DNA of 64,000 bases, from positions 1,054,001-1,118,000 of the forward strand of contig JAUKUA010000006.1 of assembly GCA_030549175.1 (NCBI GenBank), read 5' to 3'. Positions 9,992-25,497 of this stretch are shown here, piece by piece. The translations under genes were made by a program, and so were the position numbers. Origin of the DNA: Lasiosphaeris hirsuta. Its lineage: Eukaryota; Ascomycota; Sordariomycetes; Sordariales; Lasiosphaeriaceae. The notes beneath the pieces are model-generated. The model searched no databases, was not told the origin of the DNA, and was given only the letters and a program-made list of their open reading frames with translations. How positions within the stretch are numbered: position 1 is the stretch's first letter; each line of letters begins with the position of its first letter.

Positions 9992-12900
9992 TTAGAACCA
10001 CTTCCAGTTGGCGCCCTCCTCGAGCTTCCTCAAGACGCCGACAGCATCAACGTACAGCCTAGAACGACTACCAACGCAGTCCCTCTCAAGTTGGCGGCGG
10101 ACAAGCCCGACGACGCCGCCGGCCTCGCGGCGCCCGCGGTTCCGCACCACGTCCTCGAGCCGCGTGCTATCGGCGGCCACCATGCGCAACCACGTCAAGG
10201 CCTCTTCGTCGGCTGCGGCCGAAGCGGTATTGCTGGACGCCCGAGATGCGGGGCTGATGTTGCCGCTCCCGCCACTGCTACTTCGCCGGTGCTGCTGCTG
10301 CGTCTCGGTCGTGGGTACGGCACGAGCGCGGTGGCCATGGCCAAACGCCCAGCAGATGAGAGCGCAGGCGTACAAGCCCCAGTAGTCGGAGAGGTCGGCA
10401 GACCAAGCAGGCGCCATGCCAGTGCGGACGGACCCGGTGTAGCCGCGCTCAAGAAAGCCGACAATGGCGCGGGCAGCGTATACGGTAGCCTTGGCGGCGC
10501 TGAGACCAGCGAGGCTACCTCCAGGAGCGCTGGCAGTGCTGCCGGCAGGACGTGAGTGCTGCTCGGCCCAAAGCTTGAGGCGCTTTTTGTGCTCCTGGAA
10601 TGAAGTGGCCGGCAAGACTTTTTGCGAAAAGACCCAGGAGTCACCCCCAACGGCAAGAAGATCGAGGAGGGGAGTGTGGTGCAGGGCGAGGTACGTGTTG
10701 GCAACTGGGCAGCCAGCGAAGAGAGTACTGATGCGCTCTTCGACTTGGAGCGCAACGGCTTCCCGCGCAGGGTCCGGCTGCTGAGCATTCTGGAGTTGGA
10801 ACTGCTGGTCCGAATCGAACTGGTTACCGGTGTGCTGCATGTGTGAATCACCGTCGGCGCTGGGAGAGTTGTGTGCCGAGACAGATGCTACCGACGTGAG
10901 GTGGCGGCGAGGCAGCTGCAGCATTTGAATCCCTAGCATCAACACCTGGTCATAGGGCATTTGTGACATGACGTCCTGGGCCGTAAGTTGCTCTGGCGGA
11001 GGGGCGAAGGCGGGGATACCGGCTCCAGGGTCGGCAGCCAGGACCGCCGACCACTCCTCTGCCGATGAAGCTTCCCAGAGTGGAGAGCTGCGGCCGAAGA
11101 GCGGGACGGGAGGGGTTGATGACATTCCACTGCCATCCCAGTCGTGAGCACGTCGTTGCTGTTGGTATAGCGCAGCATGGCTATCGGTATGGAAGCATGC
11201 GGCGAGGAGGCGGCGACGAGCCTCAGTGTCGACCCAGTTGTGCCACCGTTCCTCTGCTGAGAGGTGGTCCGCAGCCAGCACGGCGTTGTCGAACATGGAC
11301 GGGTTCTGGTACAGGACCTGCAGAGTGGAGAGAGCCTGTGAGTACGTCTGTTCGGCAACCTGAGTCCGAGCCTGGAAAGAAAGCGACGAGGGCTGCGGCG
11401 GGGTGTAGTGGCCGGTAGAGAAAAGAGAGGCCCAGGACCGCTGCGGCCGTAGAGAAGATGGAGGGGGGTAAGGAGTATTATGATTAAAAGTAGGAGGGAT
11501 ATTGTCGTTCAAGGAAAAAGAAATATCAGCTGCGGTAAAAGAGGTGCTGGGAGAGGAAGATATGTTGTTGCCGAACGAAGAAGTCGAAGATGCATAGGAT
11601 GAAGGAAAACTGCACCAAGGGGTGCTGGGAGCCGCGCTGAGACGTCGAAAGTCATTGGAGGACATGGCAGCGTTGGTGGGCGTGGTTGAAGCACAAGAAG
11701 AGCAATCGGAAGAGGTAGAAGAAATAGGAGACCAGGCGCTATTGTCGACAATGAAGAGGGCGTTGCTACCCCTACGGGTAGATGAGAATGAGGACGACGC
11801 AGCAAAGAACTGCAAAGAACTCACCCTCGAGTAAAGGTTTTCGAATGTCTTCGATGTCCCCGTGACCGCTTTTCGGCCGCGGAACCGTGCGAAGTACTCG
11901 CAAAGCAGAATCGCCTGCATAATCTGGAGGTTCCACTGGGTTGCCTGCTTGTCGTCATTGCCGTCAGTCAGTCAGCATTGCTGTATCGTATCTAGTTTGG
12001 GGAGAGGGAGAGGAAGGAGAACAGCTGGTGCTAGGCTTTGGACTCACCCGCTTCGCCTCCTGCAGAGCGTACTCGTGGAGTTGGTTCCCCCGGATGCGAT
12101 CCTCCTTGCCGTCAAGAAACTGAGTAGCCACAGCCGCCATAGCGCAGCGCAACACGTCTTCAGGCGCGGCCTCGAACGACTGCCGATGTACCACCGGGAG
12201 CGCAGGATGGACTCGTGCCCAGTAGACAGTGAGGTACTCGGGGATTGCAGCCCGCACAGCTCGCTGAAGTGGAAGTCCCCCTGACGTCCCCGGCATCCCA
12301 CATCCCGCACCGAGAGGCAAGTCTAGAGCTGCCAAAATACCGCTGCCGTGGTCGCCGTCACCACCGCCGTACCCAACACCAAGGCCGTCGAGAACACCGA
12401 TGCCGCCCATGACAGCCTGGGCTTCCATCAGACTATGGTGCGATTCTACGGCCATCTCCTTCTGGCGGCCCAGACCAACTAGCGCATCCAAGCGACTTGG
12501 AAGGGCAGGAGAAGGTGTGACCAGTGCCTCCCCCGAGTGAGAGGACGTATTTGGAGGCGGGGTCTGGCTACGGATGGAAGACATGGAGTTCCCATGTTGG
12601 TGGTGAGAGCGGAAGGTGCTCTCGGAAGAGTTGCTCATGGCCGAGTGGTGACCTGTCGTGCCGGCCGCCGACCCATACCCGCCCATGGGGTCAAACATAT
12701 TCCCATAGGTCTGTTGCTGCGGAGTCGGAGTGAAATGCGACGAGGCCGGAAACGGGTTGATGAATAATGGGGGTGGCGGGGCCCGCATTGGCTCGAGCCC
12801 TTCTCCTTGGCTTTGCAGATCGCGGGGTGTCGAGCCAGGATAAGGAGATAGGAGCTGGGTGCTGGGCCACTCAGTCGTCGTTGGTGAGCGTCTCGTCATC

Positions 12901-14456
12901 CAGAAGCGCTGCTGTCGTGTGATTTCAGACGCCGAAGCGGGTGTGGAGTATGTGCTGTCCGAAGTCGACGAAGTCCATGGCGACGCGTCGTGGGAATGAT
13001 ACAAATCCGGCGTCCTATGCTCGGGGATATGGAGACTCGGCAGGGATACCCCTTGGGTGACCAAGCCGATGGGCGGCGGCGGTGCTGTTCTAGGCTGCGG
13101 ATAATCCAGAACATCCTGAAAGGGGCCAGTCAGCGAGGAAGGGTGTGCTGGATCGATGATGGAGACGGTTGACGACGGCATTGGGTAGTTGTTGTAGTCC
13201 TGTGATGTCCTTCCTGGCGGCCCATAGGTGGAGTTCCCGCCTCCAAGCGCTTGGGGGGTCGGGGGACTGCTTCCAATGGCTGGGCTGCTCAGCTGTGAAA
13301 AGTTCCTCTGGCTTCCCGGGACGCTGGGTGTGGGCGGGATCTCAGTTGTCGACGGTGAGGCTATCGCTCGTAGGCCAGGTCCAGAAACAACGGGCGAAGC
13401 ACCACCTGGGGGCTGCTGGAGCGGCGGTGCCCTTTGGGGATACCTTTCGTCAATAGACGAGGGCGCTGACGAAGCACGCTGATCGTCGTCGTTGCCCCCA
13501 CCCTTGGACGACGCCTTGTCACCCTCTTGCTCACTGCCGTACCGTCAGCACCACGTGGTAAAAGACCTGGGGAATATACTGACTGTCTTTGCTGGTGCCG
13601 TGCTAGGAGGTCTGGCCGGTGGAAGGCCCTGTCACAGCCTGGATACGTGCACGGGTGCCCTGGAGTCTGATGGCTCAGTTGGTGACGCCTGGAAAGGGTC
13701 GACATGGTCAGTAACATGGCAGCAGGGTGAATCGCACCCGCGATAGGCGCGGAGGCTCACCTAAGGTGCTCGGCTCTGGTAAAGGTCTGATATACATGTC
13801 AGCACGAGGACCGAGGCGAAGAGGGGTATAAGCGAGCAACAAGTCTCCCCACGAACCTTGGCTGGCTTGCAAACATCGCAGACGTGGACGGGCACGCCCT
13901 TCTTCGCCCTGCTAACTCGGCCGGTGATGGGAGTGAGCCTCATAGGGAGGTCCGAGGCGGGCTGGTGGGGAGGCATTGGCCTCATCGGGCTGTGTGAGGA
14001 GTGGTGGTGCTGGTGCTGGTGATGCTGTAGACGGCCGCCCATCGACGACGACGAGGCGGCGGACCCATAACCTGTCTGATCCATCGAGTCGTTACTCGCC
14101 GTGCTCCGGCGGCGCGCGGGGGGCCGGTTAGTAGTGGCTGACAGTGACGACGAGGAGGATGACAGCGACGACGAGACGACGGCGGCGGAAACGGCGGCGG
14201 CGGCGGACCTGGGTCCCCTCGTCGAGGCACCGCGCCTTTTATTCTGAGCAGCGGGGGCGACCTGACTGATATTCTGTTCGGCGGACGGCAGACTAGTGCT
14301 GCTGACATCTCTCGGTTGCGGATGGATGTTGGCGGAGGCTTCAAAGAGCTGGCTGGTGTTGGCCGGCGTGCCTGGATCCTTATCCTTTTTATTGGTGTGT
14401 CGGGAGTCAGTCTGGTGGTCTTCGTTCACATCCATTATGAACTTGAGGCTAGCCAT
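9992..14456 (-). CDS. C2H2 zinc-finger transcription factor with fungal-specific (fungal_trans) domain
   Basis: Minus-strand exons are 14456-13857, 13786-13761, 13688-13584, 13533-12048 and 11944-9992, giving 1389 aa. The N-terminal ~185 residues are Ser/Ala/His-rich. Two tandem zinc fingers follow. The first starts CDVCKPAK at residues 193-200 and continues TFTRAEHLRRHQLSH, two residues longer than the standard spacing, a variant I associate with fungal FTRAEHLRRH fingers. The second is CTYPGCDRAFHRPDLLARH, then Q-Q-R-H. A long Pro/Ser/Gly-rich linker leads to a region from about residue 680 with VRAAIPEYLTVYWARVHPAL, LRCAMAAVATQFLDG and WNLQIMQAILLCEYFARF, the pattern of the fungal_trans dimerisation/regulatory domain. 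A nuclear sequence-specific regulator is inferred; its targets are unknown. The 26-nt second exon encodes the core of finger 1. The intron at 11945-12047 is placed to restore WNLQIMQ. Confidence 0.9.
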
Positions 14457-14733
14457 GATGGGCGACAGAGTCCCTCAAATTGGAAGTAAGATACCAAGTT
14501 AGTAATACACAGCCCTGTTGGACCGCCTCGACAAATAAAGAGGTAGCAGTCGATATGGAAACAAACATCAAGTCGGGGTCAGGTACGGCGGTACACACAC
14601 GCGCGGCTGCTGCAGCAGACGCAGACGCAAGAGACGCAGAGGGGGGAGGCTTAAAGGCAGGTATGGTATGCAGCAGCAGACAAGAGACGACACGCGAGAG
14701 TCGAGAGACAAGCAGCCTCAGCCCACTGGGGGA

Positions 14734-14751
14734 GGGGGGGGGGGGGGGGGG
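14734..14751. repeat. G18 homopolymer tract
   Basis: Eighteen consecutive G bases preceded by a shorter G run, about 280 bp upstream of the C2H2 regulator's start codon. On that gene's sense strand it is a C tract in the probable 5' leader or promoter. It could form unusual DNA structure; its length is sequencing-sensitive. Confidence 0.8.
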
Positions 14752-17700
14752 TCGAGGGATGTCACTTCGAGTGCGAGTGCGAGTGTGTCTGCGAGGTCTG
14801 CGTCTGTGAGGGTGTCTGAGTCGAGAGGACCGCGTCTCCGTGAGCAGACATCGGGAGGAGTGGAAACATTCTGGGGCACGAGGCCGCGGCAGACATCCAA
14901 AGGCACTGCTATATCGAGATGGCTTTTCGCCCAGGGCCGCCAGAGGTGCGTGGAAACTAGGTCTAGTGGGGAAAACATAGGACATGGGATAGAGAGAGAT
15001 CGAGAGAACGGTCTTGGCCCACATGCAGAGGCTTGCTTGGTGCCGGTTTGGGAGAGGCTGTCCAGGACGGGGCCCCTGTCAGCTGGGGACCAGGGGTAGC
15101 ATGGTAAGGGGGGTGGGATGCAAGGGTGAGTGAGCGCCGGGAGGTTGCAAAGAAGAAGGGGAAGAACACATAGCTCACGCATGGTACTTTCTACAAGGTA
15201 CCGAAACCGTCCCGCGCCCACTCGTGCCCTCGCGGGCACTACGACGGGTAACCGCTACAATCCCCGGGCCCTAGCGATGGCGGGATGCAGGGTCTGTCTT
15301 AGGTACACGACACCCGCCTGGTTTGTCGTTTGCCTGCTGTCTTTTGCCGCGATGCGAGGCGACCAAAAGTCCTGGCTGCTGGCGGCTCTCGTCAACGCCA
15401 TCACCGAGGATTAGTCGCGACGACAACCGCGCGACAAAATTTCCGTCCCTCTCCCCCTCCACCACGTTCGCGTCTTGTCGAGGCCGAAAGACGTCGGGAA
15501 GCCATCGGGGTATGCCACCAACAAGCGCAACCGCGCAAAAACGGGGCATCCTGAGCAGCAACCCGGCACTGTCCTGGGGCAGATGGCCGCCGTTCTTAGG
15601 GCCCAAGCCGCAAGCCCGCCATCCGCGCCATGCGTGCCGCGATACTGCTCGATATGCTTCGCAGGCCACGTTTTAGAGGATGCACGCAAGCGCAATCCCC
15701 GTAAGGTTCTTTGCCAAAAGAGGTACTGTAAGCCGTATCCTTCGGTACTGAGGAAAAGAGAGATGGATCGCATCTTTTCTCGTCTCTTTTCGTCCAGAGC
15801 AAGAGCTCTCTCTGAATGTGAGGCGTGAGTTGGCAGTCAGGAGTTTGAGACTTTCCCTCCTCGCCCTGTGACGGGCCGGCTCGGCCGCTAATCTGACAGG
15901 CGAGGGGCGCAGGCTCAAAGCTGCAGCATATCAGCACCACCGGCCGTTCGACAAAGGGTGGTAGCTTTATGCGACCAGCGTTACACCATGCCAGACGTTG
16001 TCGCGCTCGCAACCTCAGCTGCGCTGTAAGAAGTCCGGTGGGTAGGGAGCAAGATACCACCAGGCTGCATCCTGACGTCGCCCTGGCGCTCCGTCCGCCC
16101 AAAACCACCGAATCGCAGATGGCAGACCCGGGCACCGGCTTCTAGAAGGAGGGCAGAAATCCAGACAGGCAACAGGAAAACTCTGAGCGAAAGCCCCTTC
16201 CTGTTGCGACGTCAGGCGCCGCAGACTGCGATATCAACCAGTGTTGGTCCCTCAAGCGCGGCGTAGGAAGCGCATACCCGCCATCACTACTTGCTGTCCA
16301 CGTAAGTTTGTACGAAGGCCCCAGATCGAGCGCGTCTGGCGTTGAACAGGTTTTTGCCAGTTAACCACTTACGAACATGCTCTGTCTCCGAGAGAATGGG
16401 AAAGCGCTTGTCGTGCCTAAGCGCGATCTTTTACGCGACGCAACATCACATCACGTCGTGGTAGTGGTGGGATCCTCCCGTACGCCGCCATCCTTGCAGT
16501 GCATAGCAGAAGTAGGCCACCTGTTGCGCCCTGGATTACCCCCCTCCACACCCCCTCGAGTTGCTCGCCAAGGATGTCCGGCAGAGACAGGGCAGCCGGC
16601 GGTGGAGACAAGGGACAAGGGTCGAGCCAGCCAGAGGAGGCCAGGGGACAGTGAGCCACACCCCTCACTCGCACCTGGTGTGGTCCGCTGGTTGATGTGC
16701 AGACAAGGGGCTTAGACGTCCCGTGGATCCCATTGGCCAGCCCAACCCGCGCCGCCTGCCGGTAAGATCCTATTTTTGTTGGTTTTCCTGTTGGATATGA
16801 GAAAGACTAGTGTAGCGTGCAATGCAAATTGCTTGAGCTCCCAGCAGCAGCAGGCAGGGAGATCTGCACGGTCCGCAGGTCTAACAGAGAGCTGGAAGCC
16901 AGAGTCGCAGGCGACCAAGCACCAAGAACCATATTGTCATCTCGGTTCCCCACTTCAAACAGCCGCAGATCTGATCGAGTTGTTTGAGAGCCCCTCCGCC
17001 TCATCGCGTTTGGGGGCCGGTGGGGCTTGACTGAGAGCAGACGGGTGACTGTGGGATTGGGGGTCATGGGGTTTCTGGGGTCTTTGGGGGCCCTAGGGAA
17101 AATGTGGCCGAAACAATGACCTGCATCCCAAGGCATCAGGCCAAAGAGACACGAGGCCAAGAAGCCCCGCCAGTCGATGCGAGTTGACAACATCTAGTGT
17201 AGCGTGCCAAGACCCCGAGCTCTTCAGCCTCGCCCGATGGACGGATTTTATCATTGGTAACTGCCTTGCGGTTCAAGTGCAACGTGCTGGGCCAGCGCTT
17301 AAGTCGCTGACGCCACGATGATCAAACCAAGCAATTGCTGTGTGCGAGACAGCGGAATCGGTGCAATAACGGCCAAGCCGTCGTCTTTTGGAGGGTATCT
17401 CAAGCAGCCATGACGACGTTGACAGGCGCCAAACCATCGAGATGATCAAGGCGATCTTCCCAACAGACTCACCGAGACAGGAAAGCTGGTGATCGCAAGC
17501 TGCATGGTGTTGGTGACGTGGAGACACGGCGGATATGGCCAAGACGGGCAAGTTGGAGAGCTGGAAAGTTGGTGAGTTGATGCAACCTGCATTGCCGCGT
17601 CGCATTTCGACGCAATTCAGACTTCGCGGTGTCTTTCTGTCATAGGGTTGGTTGTCGAAGCTAGTCTTGTCTTTTTTCCTCGGGTTCTCAAAGGCGGCGT

Positions 17701-20365
17701 CGAGATGAGCGCTTAGCTGAGGGCTGCCGATTCGTCCGACCGAGCGCAGGCAAGGATTGGAGGGTGCCCTCGAGAGCTCAAGACACGCCACCCGGCAATC
17801 GGCTGCTTGCGTCGACCTGTCTGAGGCCCTGTGTGGCTCTCTCCACAGATGGGGTTTCACTTCTAGCCCAAGCACCTCACGATCGCCCAACATGCGCAGA
17901 CAACCATCTGCTTCGATTGCATCGCGTACCGCCCGTTATGCGCGCCTTATCGCGAGTGGCAAGCGCAGATCTCTCTCAGCTGTTGTTTCTCGTCTATCGC
18001 CTGTCGCCTGTCTCAGATTTGTCAGGGCCGTTGGATCGGGCGGGTGGAGGGGGGGGGAGGAGCAGTTGGCGGTACGGCAATGGCAAAAGCAATAACATTG
18101 GCAATACTCTGTAGTGTAGTAGGTATAGCTGCGAGCACGCCGAGTTGGTGCTGGCGGCAGAGTCTTACTGCGCAGAAAATCCGCAAGACCATAGAATGGA
18201 AGACGCCTCAATAACGCCAAGCGAGAAACCCCGCACTTGGTTTGGGGGTGTCGATTGCGTTCACTAGACCCATTGGTGTGTCCCAATCCCGGGCCTTCTT
18301 GCTGGGCTGCAGTCCTCGAGCTGGGCCATGTACCATCGGCCCAGATGATGAGCGTCGGGATATGCTATAGAGGCCACAGAAAAGACGGACAGGTACCTAT
18401 ACCGCGGCCAGCTAAGCCTCGCTGCTTTAGATCCGTAGCAACACGGAGTCGCGGACGCGACGGGTGAATTGGAATAGGTTGAGGTAGATGGAAGGGGAGC
18501 ACTTGGGGAAACCAGCCACGACCAGGGCCCACGACCCACGACCCATGGGCCACAGGCCACAACCCATGGTCCAACCTCGCTCACCATCACGCCCCATCAC
18601 GCAGGGCACCGGGTATCTTGCGGGTCCTGCCGGCAACCGTGCGTCAAAAAAGAAACGAGACGACGGGGAAAAAACTCCCTTTGGTCAACGCCCGTCAACT
18701 CCACGAGGGAAATCCGCGCCAACCGCGCCAATTCTTTCCCTCCAGAGACACTCATCATCCATAAAATCCCTGCTTGCTACCGGATCGATTGTATCAATTG
18801 CTCTCCAGACATTGTCACGAGCCATCTCCGGCGAGAAAGCGGGAAGGCGAGACAGCGGTCGTGCCTCCTACCATCCCCACGGCGTAGCCCGAGAATTAAG
18901 GATCACAAGCAGTCTCGCTTTGATAAATAGACAATTTCGTCCGAAAATATGACGGGTGGGACGCGAGCCGGACTCCGATCTTGTCTCTGCCCCGCCGAAG
19001 CTCGATTTGGTCTGAGTGTTCAGAGTCGCCAGTCCAGGGTTTTTCGCTGGGCCGTGCTGGGGCTTGCTAGGCTTGCAAGGGAGGTGATTTGATTTTCTTC
19101 ACTCTCTCACGCACAGACCACATTATGACCCCGCCCCCGGTAGCATCCCACCGCGCTATCAAATTCCGTGCATTTGGGGTTGCGCCCCAGCGCTTAAAGT
19201 TATTTATAGCGCACGAATATCTCATCGGCGGATGCCAGTTTCCCACACTGCTTCCAGTCTCGCCCAGATGCTGTCCAGATGCCCAAATCCCATACCATCA
19301 CTTCGCTCCGACGCCCGCCCGGGCTTTCACCCCCTTCGCCTACAGCGGGAAAAAGGCCTTCGTTCGAAGAGTGCACCAATCCGGCCCAGGACAAGGGCAC
19401 ACACGCATGAGGATGGACGGCAAGAACAGCCTGCAGAGGGCACTTATCTTTCCAGTCGCTAAATCGAGTCGACCAGGCGCGGACAGGCGCGGTCCTAGGT
19501 GCCAAACATGGCAGTATACGTGCCAAAAGTGGAATTGCACACTGCAACAAGCCCACCATAGGGCCGTTACCGGGCTGTCCGGGCTCCTGTCGCTTCCAAA
19601 ATCGGGAATCAGCATCAGTTGCACGACATAGATGAACGGAGCAACCGTGAGAGTTTCCATCTGGTCAACGGCGCTCCAAGAACCCACCGTCGTGGATCTG
19701 CTACGAGGCACTGCCGACTGCCAGTTTGGCATTCAGTTAGCATGCGTCGATGCATCGATGTCACACCCCCCTCCACTATGCCTTCCCCCGATGATTTGGG
19801 TTATTCGTTATTCTCGCTGCCTGGCCACTGCCAGGCGCAGACGATCAGCCATCGCCATTCCGATCCGGACCTGGGATGTCGGCTCTGGTCGCTGAACCTC
19901 CCCTTTCTGCCATGTTTAGCTTCCGCTCCGAATACCCTTATGCTAGGGTCGACAAGGCTGCCTTGGCTGGCTATCTATGGTACGGCTGCTTTTCCTCTGC
20001 TCGCTCTGCGCCCATGGCTTACAGCGAAACCACACAACAACTCATGTCTTCACCGCGATCACACAATTCCGCTACCTCGCCGCCCCAGCGTCTCCACTTC
20101 GAGCACTCTGCTCTATTTCGTGCCGGCGCTTGCTCCTCGGTCTACCTACCTGCTCCGTCTTGTTGTTTCGTCCTATCATCCAGCTGCTCAACTTTTACGT
20201 CGCACTTGTGGTCGCAACCATGGCTGTAAGCTAACGTAGGATTGTAACTGCGCTTTAGTCAGCGCTGGAAATAGGCGTAGTTTGCTACCTTTTCCCCCGC
20301 TATACACCAACTGCTTTGCGCTCGTCATGCTGGCTTCGAAGATTTTTGTATTCCTTTGGCTAGAG

Positions 20366-20383
20366 TTTTTTTTTTTTTTTTTT
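20366..20383. repeat. T18 homopolymer tract
   Basis: Uninterrupted poly(dT) within the gene-free region. Such tracts exclude nucleosomes in fungi. No gene start is recognised next to it. Confidence 0.8.
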
Positions 20384-23300
20384 GTTTGGGAATTTGAGTA
20401 TCATCCCCAACTCTCGGCGGCGTTGCAACACGTTTCGAGACGAGTTGGGATGATAGCAGGTGCCAAACATAGTCTCAGCCAACAGTCGATGTCCGTCTTG
20501 AGCAGCAGTTTAGACGCAATTGCGGCCACTCCCGTGCTGGCCACATTACCAGTCCGGGCACCTTATGTCGAGATGAGCCACCGGACCACACGGTAGTAAA
20601 TCCCCGTGAGGCGCAAGGCTCCACAGCCAACTGGGACCTAGACGTGCCGTCGGCCCCAGCAAGTTCCCGCTCTTCAAAAACGTCCCAGAGGCTCGGAGAG
20701 GACAAGTCTGGCAGCTGGCCGTAGTCTGCTATGCGGTATGCACGTGTGGTGCTGCAGCTCAGCACCTGCTTCAAGGGCTGTTTTCTGCAGAGGATGCAGA
20801 TGGTGCAGAAGGGGAGGAATTAGAAACGGTCCGAAAGAACCCTCGCAGCTCACAGTTCGCAGATCAGGCACATACATGCCTACCTAGTTCACAGCTCACA
20901 GCTCACTATCGGCAAGTTCCCAGCTCACCGGCAACCCGTGGCTTGTGTTGGTGCGAAGGATTTCCCCCACCATTGCACAGCCACAGCTTAAACGTTTGCC
21001 TGGCCCTGGGTAGCACTGAATTGAGACTGAGTTCAAGGGATATACTATTTCGATATACGAAAATTGCTCTGTTGTCAGCCGCCACGAATGTCGACGGCTA
21101 CGGTTGATGTCAAGAGAGAGTCGGGGCAGCAAACGCACGACCTGAGTAATGGCAGGGAACAGCTGCGCTTGACTCTCAACGACATATCAGCAGACTCACA
21201 GACTCACATATCATCGGACGGACTTAGCTACCCTACGGGAAGCTCTCCAGCTGCCCGCGATGGCATCAGTCATGGCCGTTGCCCTTGTTTCAGCCCTCTC
21301 GCGTGCGTTGACGTACGTGACGGGGACTGCTTCCGGGAGGCTAGAGCAGTGTTCCCAGAGCAGTTCGCGAATCCTTCATAGACCCAAATATCGGATTCCT
21401 GCTGACGAAGAATGCTCCCAACGGTTTCCCCACTTTCTATTTCTCCTTGCAGTAGACCGTATCAGCGAACCCCAAACCCCCAGGGACAAGCTGCCGGTGG
21501 GGGTCGGGCTATGTACTGGGGATGAGCAGATACCATAAGTTCTCTGTCATCGATCTACGTAATGAATACGCTAAGTAAGAAGTAGCGATAACTTCATTGT
21601 GTTTGCAACCCACGTGCGAGAAGACGCTAGGTGCCATCTGCGTTTCCTGCGAAGTGACATTGTGATGGTAGATGGTGATAGCTTCAAGTTTGCCGGCGAA
21701 GCCTTAACGCTGAAAAGCATGACGATGGATAATTGTCAGAGGTTCCCTGATTGGATTTCCGAATTTGGTTGTGAACTCCGACTCAATTTCATCTCGGTTG
21801 GCAGAAGGCTCAATATGCAAGGAAGGTCGAGTCCGGGACATGTCGCGGACCGAGAAAGAGGAAGGGACGATTTGGGTTTCCGTAACTGTAGGCTAATGAG
21901 GAAGGCACTGTCGACCAAGCGTCTTCAAAAGTGGGTTCAGTATCATGACCTCGCCTGCCTTATAATATCGGTGCTTTAAGGACCTTGATGGTTACCGGCC
22001 ATCATCATGGCGTAGATGAATGTAAGGTTACTAGACGCATACTCGCCCCTTCCCACCTTCACCAGGGGAACTGAACCACCGACGATGCGGCATTGCGAGT
22101 GTGCTTTAGACAGGAAAGTTTACCCGACCTGAAACACGGTTTGGATGTGCCAGGACGGTAGACACGGGTATGCCGTGACATCGTCGAGCACACCAAAACT
22201 AAAGTACACATCGAGGGAGGGTCAAGTACCCGTGGATGGCCAGGCTCCATGTATCATTCATTACTAAGTGGCAGTCTACCGACCTACTTGGCTTCCTATC
22301 ACTTGCCTCGCGTCCCGCGTTACGTTGTATCGACACTTGGGTGCTTGTCTGGCATTCGATGCTTCATAACCAAATCCGCCCCGCGCTCGCTGGGGCCGGG
22401 GGCCGCGATGGGTCCATGTACCCCGAATGGAATGGCATGCTACTATGCTAAGTAGCTTATTAAACCACTCACACACACCAAGCCTGCCGAATTAAGCATA
22501 TGGGCAGGTAGTGTGATGGTAGATGAAGAAAAAGCACACTAGCGTAAGTGGTGCTAGTTCCGACGTGTTTAACTTTACCTATTTCTGGTAATTTCTCGGA
22601 GCCAACACGATGCCAATCGCCGGACTTAACATGACGGATGAGGTAATGGCCTCTCCGAGATTTTTGTTCATTGCTTCGAGTTGGGACTACACCCCCGTGT
22701 GTGTTACTGATGCGAGTATACATCAGGTAACGATGAACGGCAACTCGCTGACTGTTGTTTTGGAATATCTTGTCACACTTTGCGGACTCTCTTAACGAAC
22801 AACTCAAAACAGGTATGGAATACGTCTTGATTGGGAAACCTAAATAGGATCTAACTGGGCGTCTCATCGTCTCATCTCTGCCGGGTGGCAGACCCGCCCA
22901 AGCCCCTGTAACCCCAACAAGTACCTAGTCTCTATCCCCTTCCCAGTCCGATCTTCTCGTCCTACCTAGGAAGCAGCCAACATTCAGTTATCATCCAACG
23001 ACATCACTTGAAACGCCGCCCCCCCATCTCTCCCAACCTAACACTCTCCGTGTCCATCGGGACTGACCTCCTCGGACCCGGACACACGAATTGGGACAGA
23101 GTCATCACTCCATCTCAACGATACGGAACAATCCGAAATGCCGCACATCCTGTCACCCATCATGTATGTCCCAAGACACACAATACATATAAGAAGGTAA
23201 ATGACCTTTACCCCCTGACTGACGGAGATAAATCACGCAAAACGTCGCGTGTCTCCCTGGCTAAACTGGAAAGAACCCGAGGCTGTCTTACACACAACAC

Positions 23301-23802
23301 GTCCGACACCGCATGCCGTGTACCGAATACAGCTCATCATTTGTCATTTGTTATGTCTCCATCCTCAAGGAGAAAAAAAGAACATGCAAGATCCTACACC
23401 GGCACAGATACTCGGACGCATAGAAAGACCACCGACACCAGCCCCCCTCGTTGCCCACCCTCCAGCAAGCCTCAATGGCATGGAATAGCTAGAGTAAACA
23501 GGAAGAAGATCTATTCCCGGAGAACCCTTATTTTGTATCTCACGCACCGCCGCCATTACCCCCGCCTCTTCGAGAAACCGTCTACTTTGCCCATGCCATG
23601 CCCCATCTATTAGACCTGGCGAACAGACAAAAAGGTGTGGTTGTTGTTGCTAACACTGCTAATACAATCGTCGAAGAAAAGAAATGAGGGAGAAAAACAT
23701 CTAGGAGGGGAAGGTTCCACCACCAACCACACCTCAGAACCCCGAAACGGCCCCCAAGCCAATTACCCCATGCCCAGCCTTCCAGAAACAGCAGACAACC
23801 GA

Positions 23803-25497
<1,695 letters not shown>

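Larger units (their letters stand above)
14457..23802. other. 9.3-kb region without a recognised gene, upstream of the C2H2 regulator
   Basis: Many overlapping frames of 60-206 codons occur on all strands. None gives a known domain, a signal peptide with a coherent body, or plausible splicing into a longer product. Composition changes from GC-rich near 14.5-20 kb to more AT-rich at 21.5-23.2 kb. Both flanking genes are transcribed leftwards, so the region comprises the regulator's promoter and 5' leader and, at the far end, the 3' side of the cytidylyltransferase gene. Homopolymer tracts are listed separately. Non-coding transcripts or lineage-specific small genes cannot be excluded. Confidence 0.5.

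Noticed and set aside
10195..10851. 218-codon frame overlapping the C2H2 regulator on the same strand in another frame
   Set aside because: Shadow of the real coding sequence; Ser/Pro/Leu-rich product with no family match, while the regulator's frame is conserved.
17273..17893. 206-codon open frame on the minus strand in the gene-free region
   Set aside because: No recognisable domain, no plausible splicing into neighbours, and overlapping frames on the other strand are equally open.
19619..20239. 206-codon open frame on the plus strand in the gene-free region
   Set aside because: Composition resembles translated non-coding DNA; no motif or signal peptide with a coherent body.
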